Assembly: GCA_003427395.1 (NCBI GenBank)
Contig: BFEA01000124.1
Location: 4,014-63,636 of the forward strand
Direction: 5' to 3'
DNA: 59,623 nt
From: Chara braunii
Taxonomy: Eukaryota > Streptophyta > Charophyceae > Charales > Characeae
Shown here in pieces: positions 44,985-53,878 of the stretch. The translations under genes and the position numbers were made by a program. The notes under the pieces are model-generated. The model saw only the letters and a program-made list of their open reading frames with translations. It made no database searches and was not told where the DNA came from. Position 1 is the stretch's first letter; every line of letters begins with the position of its first letter.

Positions 44985-45118
44985 GGTCGATTTAAGAGCA
45001 CATATCTTAATTGCGTAAGGAAGAGGGTCGGTAATGCCTATCACAAAGTCATCTGTGTATCGCACATAGCTAAGACGTCGAAAGTTTGCGTCTGCCACTT
45101 CGTACTTGTCGTATTGCT
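44985..45118 (-). pseudogene. Group II intron reverse transcriptase/maturase fragment
   Basis: The minus-strand frame starting at about 45118 encodes RRLSYVRYTDDFVIGI, the domain-5 signature of group II intron-encoded RTs (usually YVRYADDFLIG). The catalytic Asp pair is present (TDD). The flanking residues (EQYDKYEVADANF before, TDPLPYAIKI after) are compatible. Only about 45-55 codons remain, with no full domain. Such maturases splice organelle introns; this nuclear relic is not functional. Confidence 0.7.
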
Positions 45119-45123
45119 CCCCG

Positions 45124-45210
45124 AGAGGTATGGCTGAGTAGCTGAAGGCATTGGTTTGCTAAATCAACACACAACAAGATTGTATCATGGGTTCAAATTC
45201 ATTTCCTCCG
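45124..45210 (+). pseudogene. tRNA-Ser(GCU)-like, organelle type, degenerate
   Basis: Reads ATGGCTGAGTAGCTGAAGGC (D region), an anticodon arm TTGGT-TTGCTAA-ATCAA with anticodon GCT, an extended variable arm, and GGTTCAAAT (T loop), ending CCTCCG. The T stem and acceptor are imperfect, so this is probably a pseudogene. Confidence 0.6.
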
Positions 45211-45217
45211 TTCCATC

Positions 45218-45290
45218 GAGGGCATAGTTCAAGTGGTAGAACGCATGTTTTGCAAGTATGAAGTTATCGGTTCACGTCCGATCGTTTCCA
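45218..45290 (+). pseudogene. tRNA-like sequence, anticodon TGC (Ala-like), degenerate
   Basis: D arm GTTCAAGTGGTAGAAC, anticodon arm CATGT-TTTGCAA-GTATG, T arm ATCGG-TTCACGT-CCGAT are all well formed, but the acceptor stem does not pair (GAGGGCA with CGTTTCC). It lies 7 bp after the tRNA-Ser relic, which suggests a linked organelle pair. Confidence 0.5.
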
Positions 45291-46045
45291 ACAACATAGA
45301 GACGCGACGATTGATCGATAATAATTGCTAGGTTTATAGAACGTTGTACCCGTTTCTGGACACTTGAGATCCTTGCCCAACCGATACATTGTTTTTCTCA
45401 AAGACCTAAGTTTGCAACAACTCTTGTTCATATTGAAGAATTTGATAAATCTGAATTTAATCTAAATAACCTTTCACAGCCGCACAAATAACAATCCGCA
45501 TGGTGACATGAGGCGCAAGAGCGCTCATTGTTTTCACCAAAGGTAATTTCGTTGTCTGACTTTCTAGTCACAGTAGAGAGTAGAATTAACACCATAGATT
45601 CAAAAGCATTCAAAGTTTCTTGTTTGAAATAATCGTAACATATCAGACCGAAACAAAACAATTAATACAATAAAAGTTGCATTATATGAAACTCCATGAG
45701 TTATTTGACCTTCAATTGAAGTTAACTTTATCTTACGAAACCCGTTTGGAAAAGCAAAGCAAAAAAAACACAAAAATGATTCGAGAGCGAAGCTGTACGA
45801 AAAACAGTTGCTGGAAAGGAAAACCACTCAAACAATTAACTTTGAACTTAGCCAGGACCAAGATTGAAAGGTCGCTGACCTTCTATTTGTATCTATTTAT
45901 TGGTGGGGGGGTAATTAACATTTACTAACTCAAAACCCGGGAACGCGTGCCAAAGGACTCGCAAGAGCCGGGTCCCCGACCGAAGGCGCCGAAGGCGTCG
46001 TTTGAGTAGAGTCTGAAGTAACACACAAAAAATGCAACAGGAAAG

Positions 46046-46830
46046 GTGGAAAGTCAGTTGAGGCTCTTGTTCCTAGCTCGTAGAACTTTTGTCAAAGACA
46101 ACAACATTGTTCCAGAGCCTACGGACATGCCTCAAGCGCCTTGGATTGAGATGGGTGTTTTAGATAATGACATTATTATCCCCATCCTTCAGCAAATGGC
46201 GTCAAAGCAGCTCTCGCTCGAAGACATGGTCTCTAAATTTATGGTGGCAAAGCACTTTGCTCGTGTGGCTAGCTACTTCATCAATCAAACAAAGACAAGG
46301 ATGTGGAAGGAGTGCACGAAGATGTTTCGGTCCACACGACCAAGGGGGTACTTGAGCCTTTTGCTGCGAAATTTGACAAGCACTCAAATTTGTCAAAAGA
46401 GCTCACTTCATACGTGAAGTGTGCACTATAATGGAAGTAAATCCGGGACAAGCGGCAGGCTGGATCTGAAAGAGCGAACGAGAAAATGCTTATTCAAGAG
46501 CAGGCGACACCTCATTTCTCGGACTGGATAGAGGTGAAGCACAAGGAAGTTGCGGTAATGTGAAGGTCATTGAGGCTGATATGTTGAAACTGGCGAATCA
46601 TCAAGAGTCATTGCCCTTCTCATTCGCAATCTGTGACTTCTCCTACGGGTTCAATCTGCCAATGTCGGCAGGGGACAAGAAATATTTTCCAGAAGATGAT
46701 ATCGTTCACATTTTGGAAAACATCAAGCAGATTTGCACCGGCCATGTTTGGAAAGTTGCCGGATTTTGCTCAATGGAAATGCTCCTTTGAGTTCGGGCAG
46801 CGTTCTCAAGGGTTTGTAATGTTGGCCAAG
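46046..46830 (+). pseudogene. Broken gene with a DPPY-like methyltransferase motif
   Basis: Two same-strand pieces. 46046-46417 encodes a helical region (MASKQLSLEDMVSKFMVAKH, then FARVASYFINQTKTRMW); then frames shift with stops between 46417 and 46560; then 46560-46790 encodes SFAICDFSYGFNLPMSAGDK followed by DDIVHILENIKQICTG. The CDFSYGF core resembles motif IV (DPPY) of N6-adenine/N4-cytosine methyltransferases with the two prolines lost. That is a resemblance only: no AdoMet-binding FxGxG motif was found. Decay is clear; whether the parent was a host gene or a repeat-borne gene is unknown. Confidence 0.4.
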
Positions 46831-46911
46831 AGATGCTAGTTTCGTGTAAGGCTAATGTGTCGAACCCTGGTGACCCTCTCTCTTTCTCTGCTCGAATAAT
46901 ATGAGCTTGAC

Positions 46912-48060
46912 TTTGAGAGTGTTGAGGAATTCAACATAAAACTCAATTTATAAAGCGTTAGTAGTTCTTCAATGATATTTGTTGAAGCACTAAGAAAAGT
47001 GGACTTTTTTACGCGGAATTAATAAATGCAGGATGACGAGTGATGATAATTTGATGTTACAACAAAAGGTGTTAGGGAATTTGATGGACAATTTGTAAAA
47101 TTTCATTCTCGTTGTATTCTCTCTTCACTCTTTGTGATCGACTTCCGCTTTACATTGTCGTAAGGGTTTCTCATGTATTCTCCGCTTCGCAATTATTAAC
47201 TTTTTTGTCTCACGTCATCTACTGATCACTTTCATCCCTTCCTTGGATCATGGAGAAAAAAAATTGTCGCGTACTACTTGAGACCTTTACTCAAATCCTT
47301 AGCCTTCTCCAACTCCTTTCCACGACATATTTGGATTATCAAACAACAAAATTGTTACCGCCCTCCTCCTTCTCGACATCCGATATTGTCATGAAGGGGC
47401 TCATGTACTGAATTCGCTTTGTCCTCAGAAGGTTTCAGCGAATAAGTTTATGGCTGACTTATTCAGACTTTCTGAGACTGAGGAAATTGACATCCCGATA
47501 AACGCTTTGAGAGTGTTGAGGAATTCAACACAGAATTCACTGAATTCTTAAAGCGTTAAGCAGTCCTTCAATGATATTTGTTGAAGCACTAAGAAAAGTA
47601 TACCTCTTTACACGGAGTTGATAAATGCAGGACAACGAGTGATGAGAATTTTATGTTACAAAAAAATATGTTAGGGAATTCGATGCAGAACTTGCAGAAT
47701 TACAAGGAGAAGAAAGTAGTTATCGAAGATATTTGTTGAAACGCTCAATTATATAAGAAAGAGATTTCTCGCGGACTTCTTCAGATTTCAAACTTCTTAC
47801 CGAAGAAATTTTTGGCTGACTTTTTTAGACCTCGTAAGATTGACGAGTTTGACGTCCATGTAAACTATTTAAGAGTGCTGAGAAATTCGACGCAGAATTC
47901 ATTGAATTCACTAAAGGTTTAGTGGTTCTTCAATGACATTTGTTGAAGCAATTAGAAGAGTATATCTCCTTAAGCGGAGTTGATAAATGCAAAACAATCA
48001 GTGATAAAAAATTTATGTAAATGCAAAGACAGTTAGAAAAGTCGATGCAAAATTTTCAGA
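46912..48060. repeat. Three-copy degenerate repeat (~175-bp unit)
   Basis: Units at about 46912-47095, 47502-47690 and 47868-48040 share TTGAGAGTGTTGAGGAATTC, TTCTTCAATGATATTTGTTG, AAGCACTAAGAAAAGT and GATAAATGCAGGA. Spacing is unequal (590 and 365 bp), so other DNA lies between. Non-coding. Confidence 0.75.
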
Positions 48061-49052
48061 GTTGAGAAAGTCGATGATAAAAAATTTATGTCGGCAGGGA
48101 CCGACGCACTTCTTTCATTGGAACAATCCGTTGCTCTGGCGGTGAGGGATAGGTTTCCATCCTCACATACCTTCCGTTCAGGTTGCTCCCCTCCGAATTC
48201 TGTTGACCAAGCATTTGCAGTCTCAACCAGGATGGTGTTGGCAGCTCCTTGAGTTTTGTTCATCTTCACTCTAATCGTATCAAAAGAAACCGTTTTATCT
48301 CTACATGCTTTTCCTTGACTCCTCTTATTCCCCTTCTCCCCCAACTCTGATCCGTCCCTCGTCCCCATCCCCTTTTCCTCCTAGAAATTTACTGCCCCGA
48401 ATTGTGAGCCTTTGTCCTACTTTTCTTTGATTCCCTTTTTGTAGTGCTTCCTTCCTTTTGCGGCTTTTGGGCTGTCCACTGCTTATGCTACCTCCTACAT
48501 CGTATACTTCGTCGCTTGCCTAAGTGTAAGATTCTCTCCTTCTTCTCGAGGATTTTGCACTATTTGTTGTTATGCCGACTGTGATATCTATATAATTCAT
48601 TTCATCGCTTGCCTTGATGCAACAATCCCTCTTCCCTTTCGAGTCTTCTTCATCATCTGTTGTCGGGGGAATAGGAACCGAACCGTTGCTCCCCATATTG
48701 GCAGGAGCCAAAACCGAGAGGTTCTGTATTTTTCTCAAAAAAAAAAAAAAAAAAAAAAGTTAACAAGAGGTCTTGTGTTTCGACGCCAAAAATGTAGAAA
48801 CAACAGGTTCGCAATAAATTATTTTCAACAAGGTCAAGTTTAAAGAATTAAGTACCTAACTTTGCGGGTTCCCAAACATTACAGTTCTTAAAAGGAAGCT
48901 TATAGACTATAAGAGAAGTTCAACTTGGTCAAAAATTATCTTGCGTGTTTTTGACGAAGTAAAGTTTAAAAAATTAAGTACCTACTTTTGTGGGTTCTCA
49001 AACATCGCAGTTAACATAGGATTCGTTAAAACCTAACAAAACAAATTGTTAG
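48061..49052. other. No confident gene; two short minus-strand frames
   Basis: 48033-48368 (111 codons) and 48520-48738 (72 codons) on the minus strand are polar, partly low-complexity frames lacking domains; the second starts just after a poly-T/poly-A tract (48737-48758), which could be the tail of a retroposed sequence. 48795-49030 has two copies of AAAGAATTAAGTACCTA-CTTTG-GGGTTC-CAAACAT about 175 bp apart. Confidence 0.4.
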
Positions 49053-49060
49053 GTTGGCAC

Positions 49061-49370
49061 CTAGGCTACCAGAGTGGCCCGGGTCCACTTGCCCGGCCGG
49101 GCCAAAAGGAAATAAAAAAATAAAAAAAATCATTTTTTTTTAAATTTATATTTTAAATTTAAATTTTAAATTTAAATTTGGTAAAGAATTTCGATGTGAC
49201 CCTAAGGCAAAAGATGCTTAATTTATTTTTCTGCATAACATAATTTTTCTTCGGATTTTCTGGATTTTTTTTTTTTTTTTTTTTTTTTTAGCTGTGACCT
49301 TCCCTAATCGTTGCACGACCCGACCGCCCGGGAAAATAGGGTGATCCGGGCGGCCCTTCTGGTAGCCTAG
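49061..49370. mobile_element. hAT-like MITE (310 bp)
   Basis: Terminal inverted repeats CTAGGCTACCAGA / TCTGGTAGCCTAG, extended inwards with mismatches through GGCCCGGGTC / GATCCGGGCGGCC. Flanked by GTTGGCAC (49053-49060) and GTTTGCAC (49371-49378), an 8-bp target duplication with one difference, as expected for hAT elements. Interior A/T-rich with a poly-T run (49267-49289); no ORF. Confidence 0.7.
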
Positions 49371-49378
49371 GTTTGCAC

Positions 49379-50496
49379 GAAATTTATTCAAGATTTCAAT
49401 AGTACGTTTTTCAAGCCTCCTCCAAAAACAAAATTCTACGTGCAGTAAAACAACCAAAAGAAAAAAAACAAGAAAAATAATTTTTCAGAACCACTGGAAG
49501 TGGCGAGGAAAAAAACAGGTGTTTCCACATAAAATCACTACCTGGTGAAGCAGAGTATGTTCAAGAACTGAAATATCCCGATTTTTTGTTATTTAAAAAA
49601 ATCATGTTTATAGTCCTATAAGATGTGTAGCACGATGAACATATTCGGGGTTTTTTCGAACACGCAAACATGTTCTCAAACATATTCTCTCATACATGGG
49701 CGAACGTATTATTTTTTATTGTTCGTTTTAATTATTATTATTATTTTTTTAATTTTAAACACGTGTTTGGCTAAGAATTTGAAGATCTCTCCGAGGCAAA
49801 AATTATTTGTATTCTTATTTTAAATAAGATATATATTTTTATAAGAGTTTTACTATTAACTTCAAATTTGATATGTCCTCTAAATTAGTTTTCGTAGAGT
49901 TTGGTTTTTGCCTAACTGCTGAAAATAACTTATAGTCTTATAAATGAGTATTTACCAAAATCCGTTTCTTTTTACATCTTTCAAGTTTGCCTTGTAGTCC
50001 TTAAAAATTATCCTATTAGAGTTTTGTTTTTTGCCAATCTACTGAGAGTGACTTGTCATATAAAAGGATTTTGCAAGAAAGGGTTTTCTCGCCACTTTTG
50101 AGGAACGCTTGACTTTTCAACTGATTTTTTGCCTCGTTTATCGAAAAACAGTTAAAAACGCTATTTTTGTGTAAAAAATAACAGTTATATTTTTACTTTT
50201 TCATTCTATAAAAAATGTGAGGTTTTGTCCTTTTATTAGGTTTTCACGAATCAAGTGTTAGTTTTGAAAATGAACCTTATAGACTATGATAGAAGTTGGT
50301 CAAAAGGTATCTTGCGTGTTGTTCACACAGGCCTACAAGACCATTTGTTAACTTGGGTGGGAACTCGGATTTTCACTGAAAGTGTTAAATGATTGCACGC
50401 GCAAAAGATTCATTTTATAACTTTTGAGCCAACCCTTGTATAAAGTCTTTAAGGTTGCATTTGTAAGTTGTTAAATATTTTCAATGACAAATACGA
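49379..50496. other. A/T-rich DNA, no gene
   Basis: Short, A/T-driven frames only. It contains variants of the quasi-palindrome TTATAGNNCTATAA/TTATAGTCTTATAA at 49611, 49932 and 50278, the last shared with 48900. Confidence 0.5.
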
Positions 50497-50856
50497 TGTT
50501 ATAGGACTATAAAGCGATTTCTTTTTACCTGTGAAAAGTACCTTTCCACTGAGGATGCTTGCAGGACTCTGTTACAGCTTGACCAAAAGTCTTGTCAGGC
50601 TAAATCCTCGATATAGGACTATAACGCGATTTCTTTTGACCTGTGAAAAGTACGTTTCTACTGAGGATGCTTGTACGACTCTGTTACAATTTGACCCAAA
50701 GTCTTGTCAGGCCAAATTCTCGGTATAGGACTATAAAGTGATTTCTTTTGACCTGTGAAAAGTACCTTTCCACTGAGGATGTTTATAGGACTCTGTTAGA
50801 ACTTGACCAAAAGTCTTGCCAGGCTAAATTCTTGATATAGGACTATAAAGCGATTT
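50497..50856. repeat. ~122-bp tandem repeat, three copies
   Basis: Units start at TATAGGACTATAA (about 50500, 50611, 50733, with a fourth start at 50836) and carry ACCTGTGAAAAGTAC, CACTGAGGATGCTTG and AAAGTCTTGTCAGGC. Divergence between units is low. Frames are chance. Confidence 0.88.
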
Positions 50857-51529
50857 TTCTTGTCTCGTATTTTCACGGACTTTTGTGAAAAGCCCTTGAG
50901 ATGACATTAGTTTCTCAATAAACGTTTGCATTAGAAAGGAGGACGTTATAGGACTATAAATCATTTCTCTTGTGCTGTTAAAACTACCTGTTCGTTGGAG
51001 AGATTGAATTTCAAACCTCAGCCCAAGGTGGGAGACGTGGCTTGTCGAACGAATCCGTTATAGTCCTATAAGTTGGGTCTGCGATTTTGACGAAAATGGA
51101 CCAGAAAATTATTTTCATGTTTCACCTGTCACTCCTTAGACAAAAAACATTGAAAAATAAAAAGGTTGGGAGGTTGTGTAATTTTCGTCGACGTCATTTC
51201 AAGTTTTTCGAGCAACTACGGAGGTGGCGATTCTTTGAGGAAGCAGAAGTGTGAAATTTGAGACTTTTCTCAACACGTAAAATTCGGGGTGCAACAATGG
51301 GTAACAATTTTGTTTTTTCAAGCTCATTTTGTGCTTTGCCCCTTAATTAAAAGTGTTTCCCGCAAAACTATTTCTATTCGTTTTCTTCATTCGATTTTGC
51401 TTTCCCTTGAATCCACCTACATTAAAAGGGGTCAAAACTCGTATTTCCCAAAATTTTCAAACTTTTCGTTCAAACCCAACATTTTTTTTTTAGGTTTACA
51501 CGAATCCTTTGTTTGTTGTCGATGCCGAC
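50857..51529. other. No supported gene
   Basis: Contains TTATAGGACTATAA (50947) and TTATAGTCCTATAA (51058). 51280-51510 is T/C-rich. No ORF with protein character. Confidence 0.45.
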
Positions 51530-51823
51530 CTCCGCACGTATGCACAAGGCACCGGTAAGCGCATTAATAAAAATACAAAATCTTTTTAATCATAGTTTAA
51601 TCAGAAAATTAAAATTCTTGACCGACAACCGTGCCGACTCTACAATCATCAACAAGGAAAAAAATCACGTGCTCCTTAAATCTGCGCGCCCTCAACCATC
51701 CAGCCGGCGTAAACCACAGACACAGCCGCGCCTCACTCGGTATACTTAAACTTTAAACCAAACCTTTCTTTGTCGTTTGCAAAACCAAGGGCGAATACCC
51801 TTGTAAGGGTATTCACACCGACA
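51530..51823. repeat. LTR fragment related to 22440-22779
   Basis: Collinear with 22440-22779 with substitutions and small indels, ending at the same CCGACA. Followed by different DNA, so this is probably the end of another LTR of the same giant family, truncated on its left. Confidence 0.65.
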
Positions 51824-52317
51824 TCGTCATCTGCCACACCAGGCGAATGCGACTTCGTTCCATTTCGTCGTCAATTGCCACAGAAACATCGATGTCAGAA
51901 ATTCGGTCCAAAAGCACTTGGCGGTCGGTCGCCACGGCCTCCGTATTCCCCCCTTTGCAATGGGCTCCACGAACTGCTGCATGTGGCGAGCGGCCCTTAC
52001 AGCACCGCCTTGGCAGTAGGCCTGGCTTGGCCTGTAGTGCTGGCGAGTTCTCACCGCGCATGGTATGAATTTCTGGTCCCCATCTCCTGAAACACACATG
52101 TGGCGAAATGCCAGCACCGTTCCATCGCTCAGCCACCCGCCACAGTCTAGTGTTGAGGCCGGGGCCAGTTACCAGAACTTGTGTGGCGCCACGCCGCCAC
52201 CACTCGCCACGATTCATGGCAGATGGCGAGTAGTGAAACGAGGCCCTTAGTCCTCACCGGTTTGACTACCAACACTTGCCCGGAGGGCGAAGTGTCAGGG
52301 CCGTTTCTCGACGACGT
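51824..52317. mobile_element. GC-rich remnants of GGGCCTCG-type MITEs
   Basis: TGCCACACCAGGCGAATGCG at 51831 and GTGGCGAGCGGC, GTGTGGCGCCACGCC, GGCGAGTAGTGAAACGAGGCCC (52222-52244) recall the ends and interior of the 1.5-8 kb cluster. I could not pair both ends. Minus-strand frames here are not recognised. Confidence 0.4.
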
Positions 52318-52411
52318 CCGCCGTGTCGTCACACGAGGACCAAAAGTCCGAGATAGGCGTACCCAAGTGCCTCAAAATTTTGAGACTTTTGGTCCTCGTG
52401 TGAGTATGCCC
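52318..52411. mobile_element. GGGCATACTCACAC-type MITE, short (about 94 bp)
   Basis: A perfect 19-bp inverted repeat (CACACGAGGACCAAAAGTC near 52330 and its complement at 52384-52402) continues outwards to GAGTATGCCC on the right and a degraded counterpart on the left. The right end matches those of the elements at 58810-58943 and 59087-59210. Confidence 0.55.
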
Positions 52412-53107
52412 TCAGAATCCGCGACAACTGGGGCATAGCGATTCCGGACTCGTGTGCTGGGCGAAGAAGAGGGGTGGTTACTTTGTAACCTGCTTGCACC
52501 TCGCTGCACTACGTGCCAAATGTGTAGAATGAAGTGTATTTTAACGAAGAAGACGGAGAGGTACACTCGAAATTTGTTTTTGTCCTTTCATAGTTGGAGA
52601 GCGGCAAAGCGAAGCCGTTTGTCTTCCCATTTGGCGCGTATTGGAACCCTTGCCGCACCACTCTCCGAAATTACAAAATGCGTCATGTTTTTCCCCCTTA
52701 AACGCCGTAACATACATCCGCCATTGTATTTGTGCTTTTCACGTCTGTCTGCGGCAAGGTCCTACTTGCACGGATTAGGAGATTTCGGCCGTTGATCTCG
52801 GCTATCTACGGTCTCTATCTCTTAATTCGTGCAAGTGGGACCACTGTAGCCCCTCGTCGCGGGAAAAGCAGAAAGGGCAGATCTTCCCGCCAATGTTCAA
52901 AGACTGTCGCAGCTCGCCGCCTCGCTGCGGGAAAAGGAGAAAAGGGCAGATCTTCTCGCCAACGTTCAAAGACTGTCGCAGCTCTTTTTCTTTTCGAGTT
53001 TTCGGAGATGTCGCGCCTCTTTTGGTTGGCTGGACTTTGCCGAATGCATCGGAACTTATTTGCGCTCAGATTCAATCTAACCACTGCTTTTCTCTTGTGT
53101 CATTTTT
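52412..53107. other. No supported gene; contains a 68-bp tandem duplication
   Basis: 52853-52913 and 52921-52981 share GCGGGAAAAG-AG, GGGCAGATCTTC and GTTCAAAGACTGTCGCAGCTC. Frames on both strands stay open across the duplication but show no domain. Confidence 0.5.
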
Positions 53108-53136
53108 GCCGCTGCTATTTCTTTTCTTTTCTTTTC

Positions 53137-53200
<64 letters not shown>

Positions 53201-53212
53201 CGCTGCTATTTC
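53108..53212. mobile_element. Pyrimidine tract flanked by a 14-bp direct repeat; possible tail-only retroinsertion
   Basis: GCCGCTGCTATTTC occurs at 53108-53121 and 53199-53212, each preceded by TTTTT. Between them lie TTTTC and TTC repeats and a 39-base poly-T (53160-53198), with nothing else. Confidence 0.5.
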
Positions 53213-53621
53213 CGCTCCGCGCAAGCATACGAAAATTTTGCTGCCTGCCCCCGATATATTAAGGACATACATTTTGTACTCGAAGGAGAGGCGCTAGCGG
53301 GGTCGGTCGCTGGTTTCATCGAAGAGGGGACAACGTCGCCATGTCCGTCAACAACGTTGAAATAGCCATCCGTCTCCAGCGGGGCTGGTCGCGATGCAGA
53401 GAGAAGCTCTGTTTCTCTGTCAAGAGAGCTGATCGGGAAGGTGGTGGCGAGTCCTCAGGTACATTTCGCCTCCGGAAGGAAAGAGACTCTGCGTTTTTTG
53501 AGAGTCTGCGTTTTGGCACCACTTGGTGTGTGCGCGCCTGAGTTCGCTTCCTTCTGAAGCTCTTGTTTAGTCCTTGCGAACTTCGCTTATACTCTGACGC
53601 CCTCTGCTCTCCTTCTGAAGC
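53213..53621. other. Sucrose synthase upstream region
   Basis: No coding region is supported; a 66-codon frame at 53341-53541 has no domain character. TTCTGAAGCT occurs twice (53552 and 53612). The region probably holds the distal promoter of the sucrose synthase gene. Confidence 0.4.
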
Positions 53622-53628
53622 TATAAAT
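53622..53628 (+). promoter_or_regulatory. TATA box candidate of the sucrose synthase gene
   Basis: TATAAAT in the context GAAGCTATAAATTGGC, 250 bp upstream of the ATG. If used, transcription would start near 53655 and give a leader of about 220 nt that includes the CT tract. Confidence 0.45.
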
Positions 53629-53782
53629 TGGCTGCCACTGCTCGAGAAAGGGAAATCGTGGAAGCACCAATCTAGTTGGTAGCACTGGACGAGCTCGGAA
53701 CTCGTAGTCGGTAATCTGAATGGCACGGCGGCTCTGAGTCACGCGCCTGTTCTGCATTTTCGATAGCTGGATTTGTAGGACC

Positions 53783-53784
<2 letters not shown>

Positions 53785-53848
<64 letters not shown>
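53785..53848 (+). repeat. (CT)n tract in the sucrose synthase leader
   Basis: A 64-base pure CT repeat ending 30 bp before the start codon. CT-rich leaders and Y-patches are common in plant genes; whether this one affects expression cannot be seen. Confidence 0.9.
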
Positions 53849-53851
<3 letters not shown>

Positions 53852-53878
53852 TCGGGACGTTCGGACTGTGCCACAGCT

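Larger units (their letters stand above)
44960..45310. other. Organelle DNA insertion (NUMT or NUPT)
   Basis: Three organelle-type features lie within 350 bp: a group II intron RT/maturase fragment, a tRNA-Ser(GCU)-like sequence with a long variable arm, and a second tRNA-like sequence. All show damage. That fits an old transfer of mitochondrial (more likely) or plastid DNA into the nucleus. The ends of the insertion could not be fixed by eye. Confidence 0.6.

Noticed and set aside
45218-45290. Functional tRNA-Ala
   Set aside because: The acceptor stem has at least two mismatches and several G-U pairs; kept only as a tRNA-like relic.
50497-50856. CRISPR-like spaced repeats
   Set aside because: The whole 122-bp unit is repeated, with no unique spacers; a tandem repeat in a plant-like genome.
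53341-53541. 66-codon ORF upstream of sucrose synthase as an uORF or gene
   Set aside because: It lies upstream of the TATA candidate and has no recognisable features.
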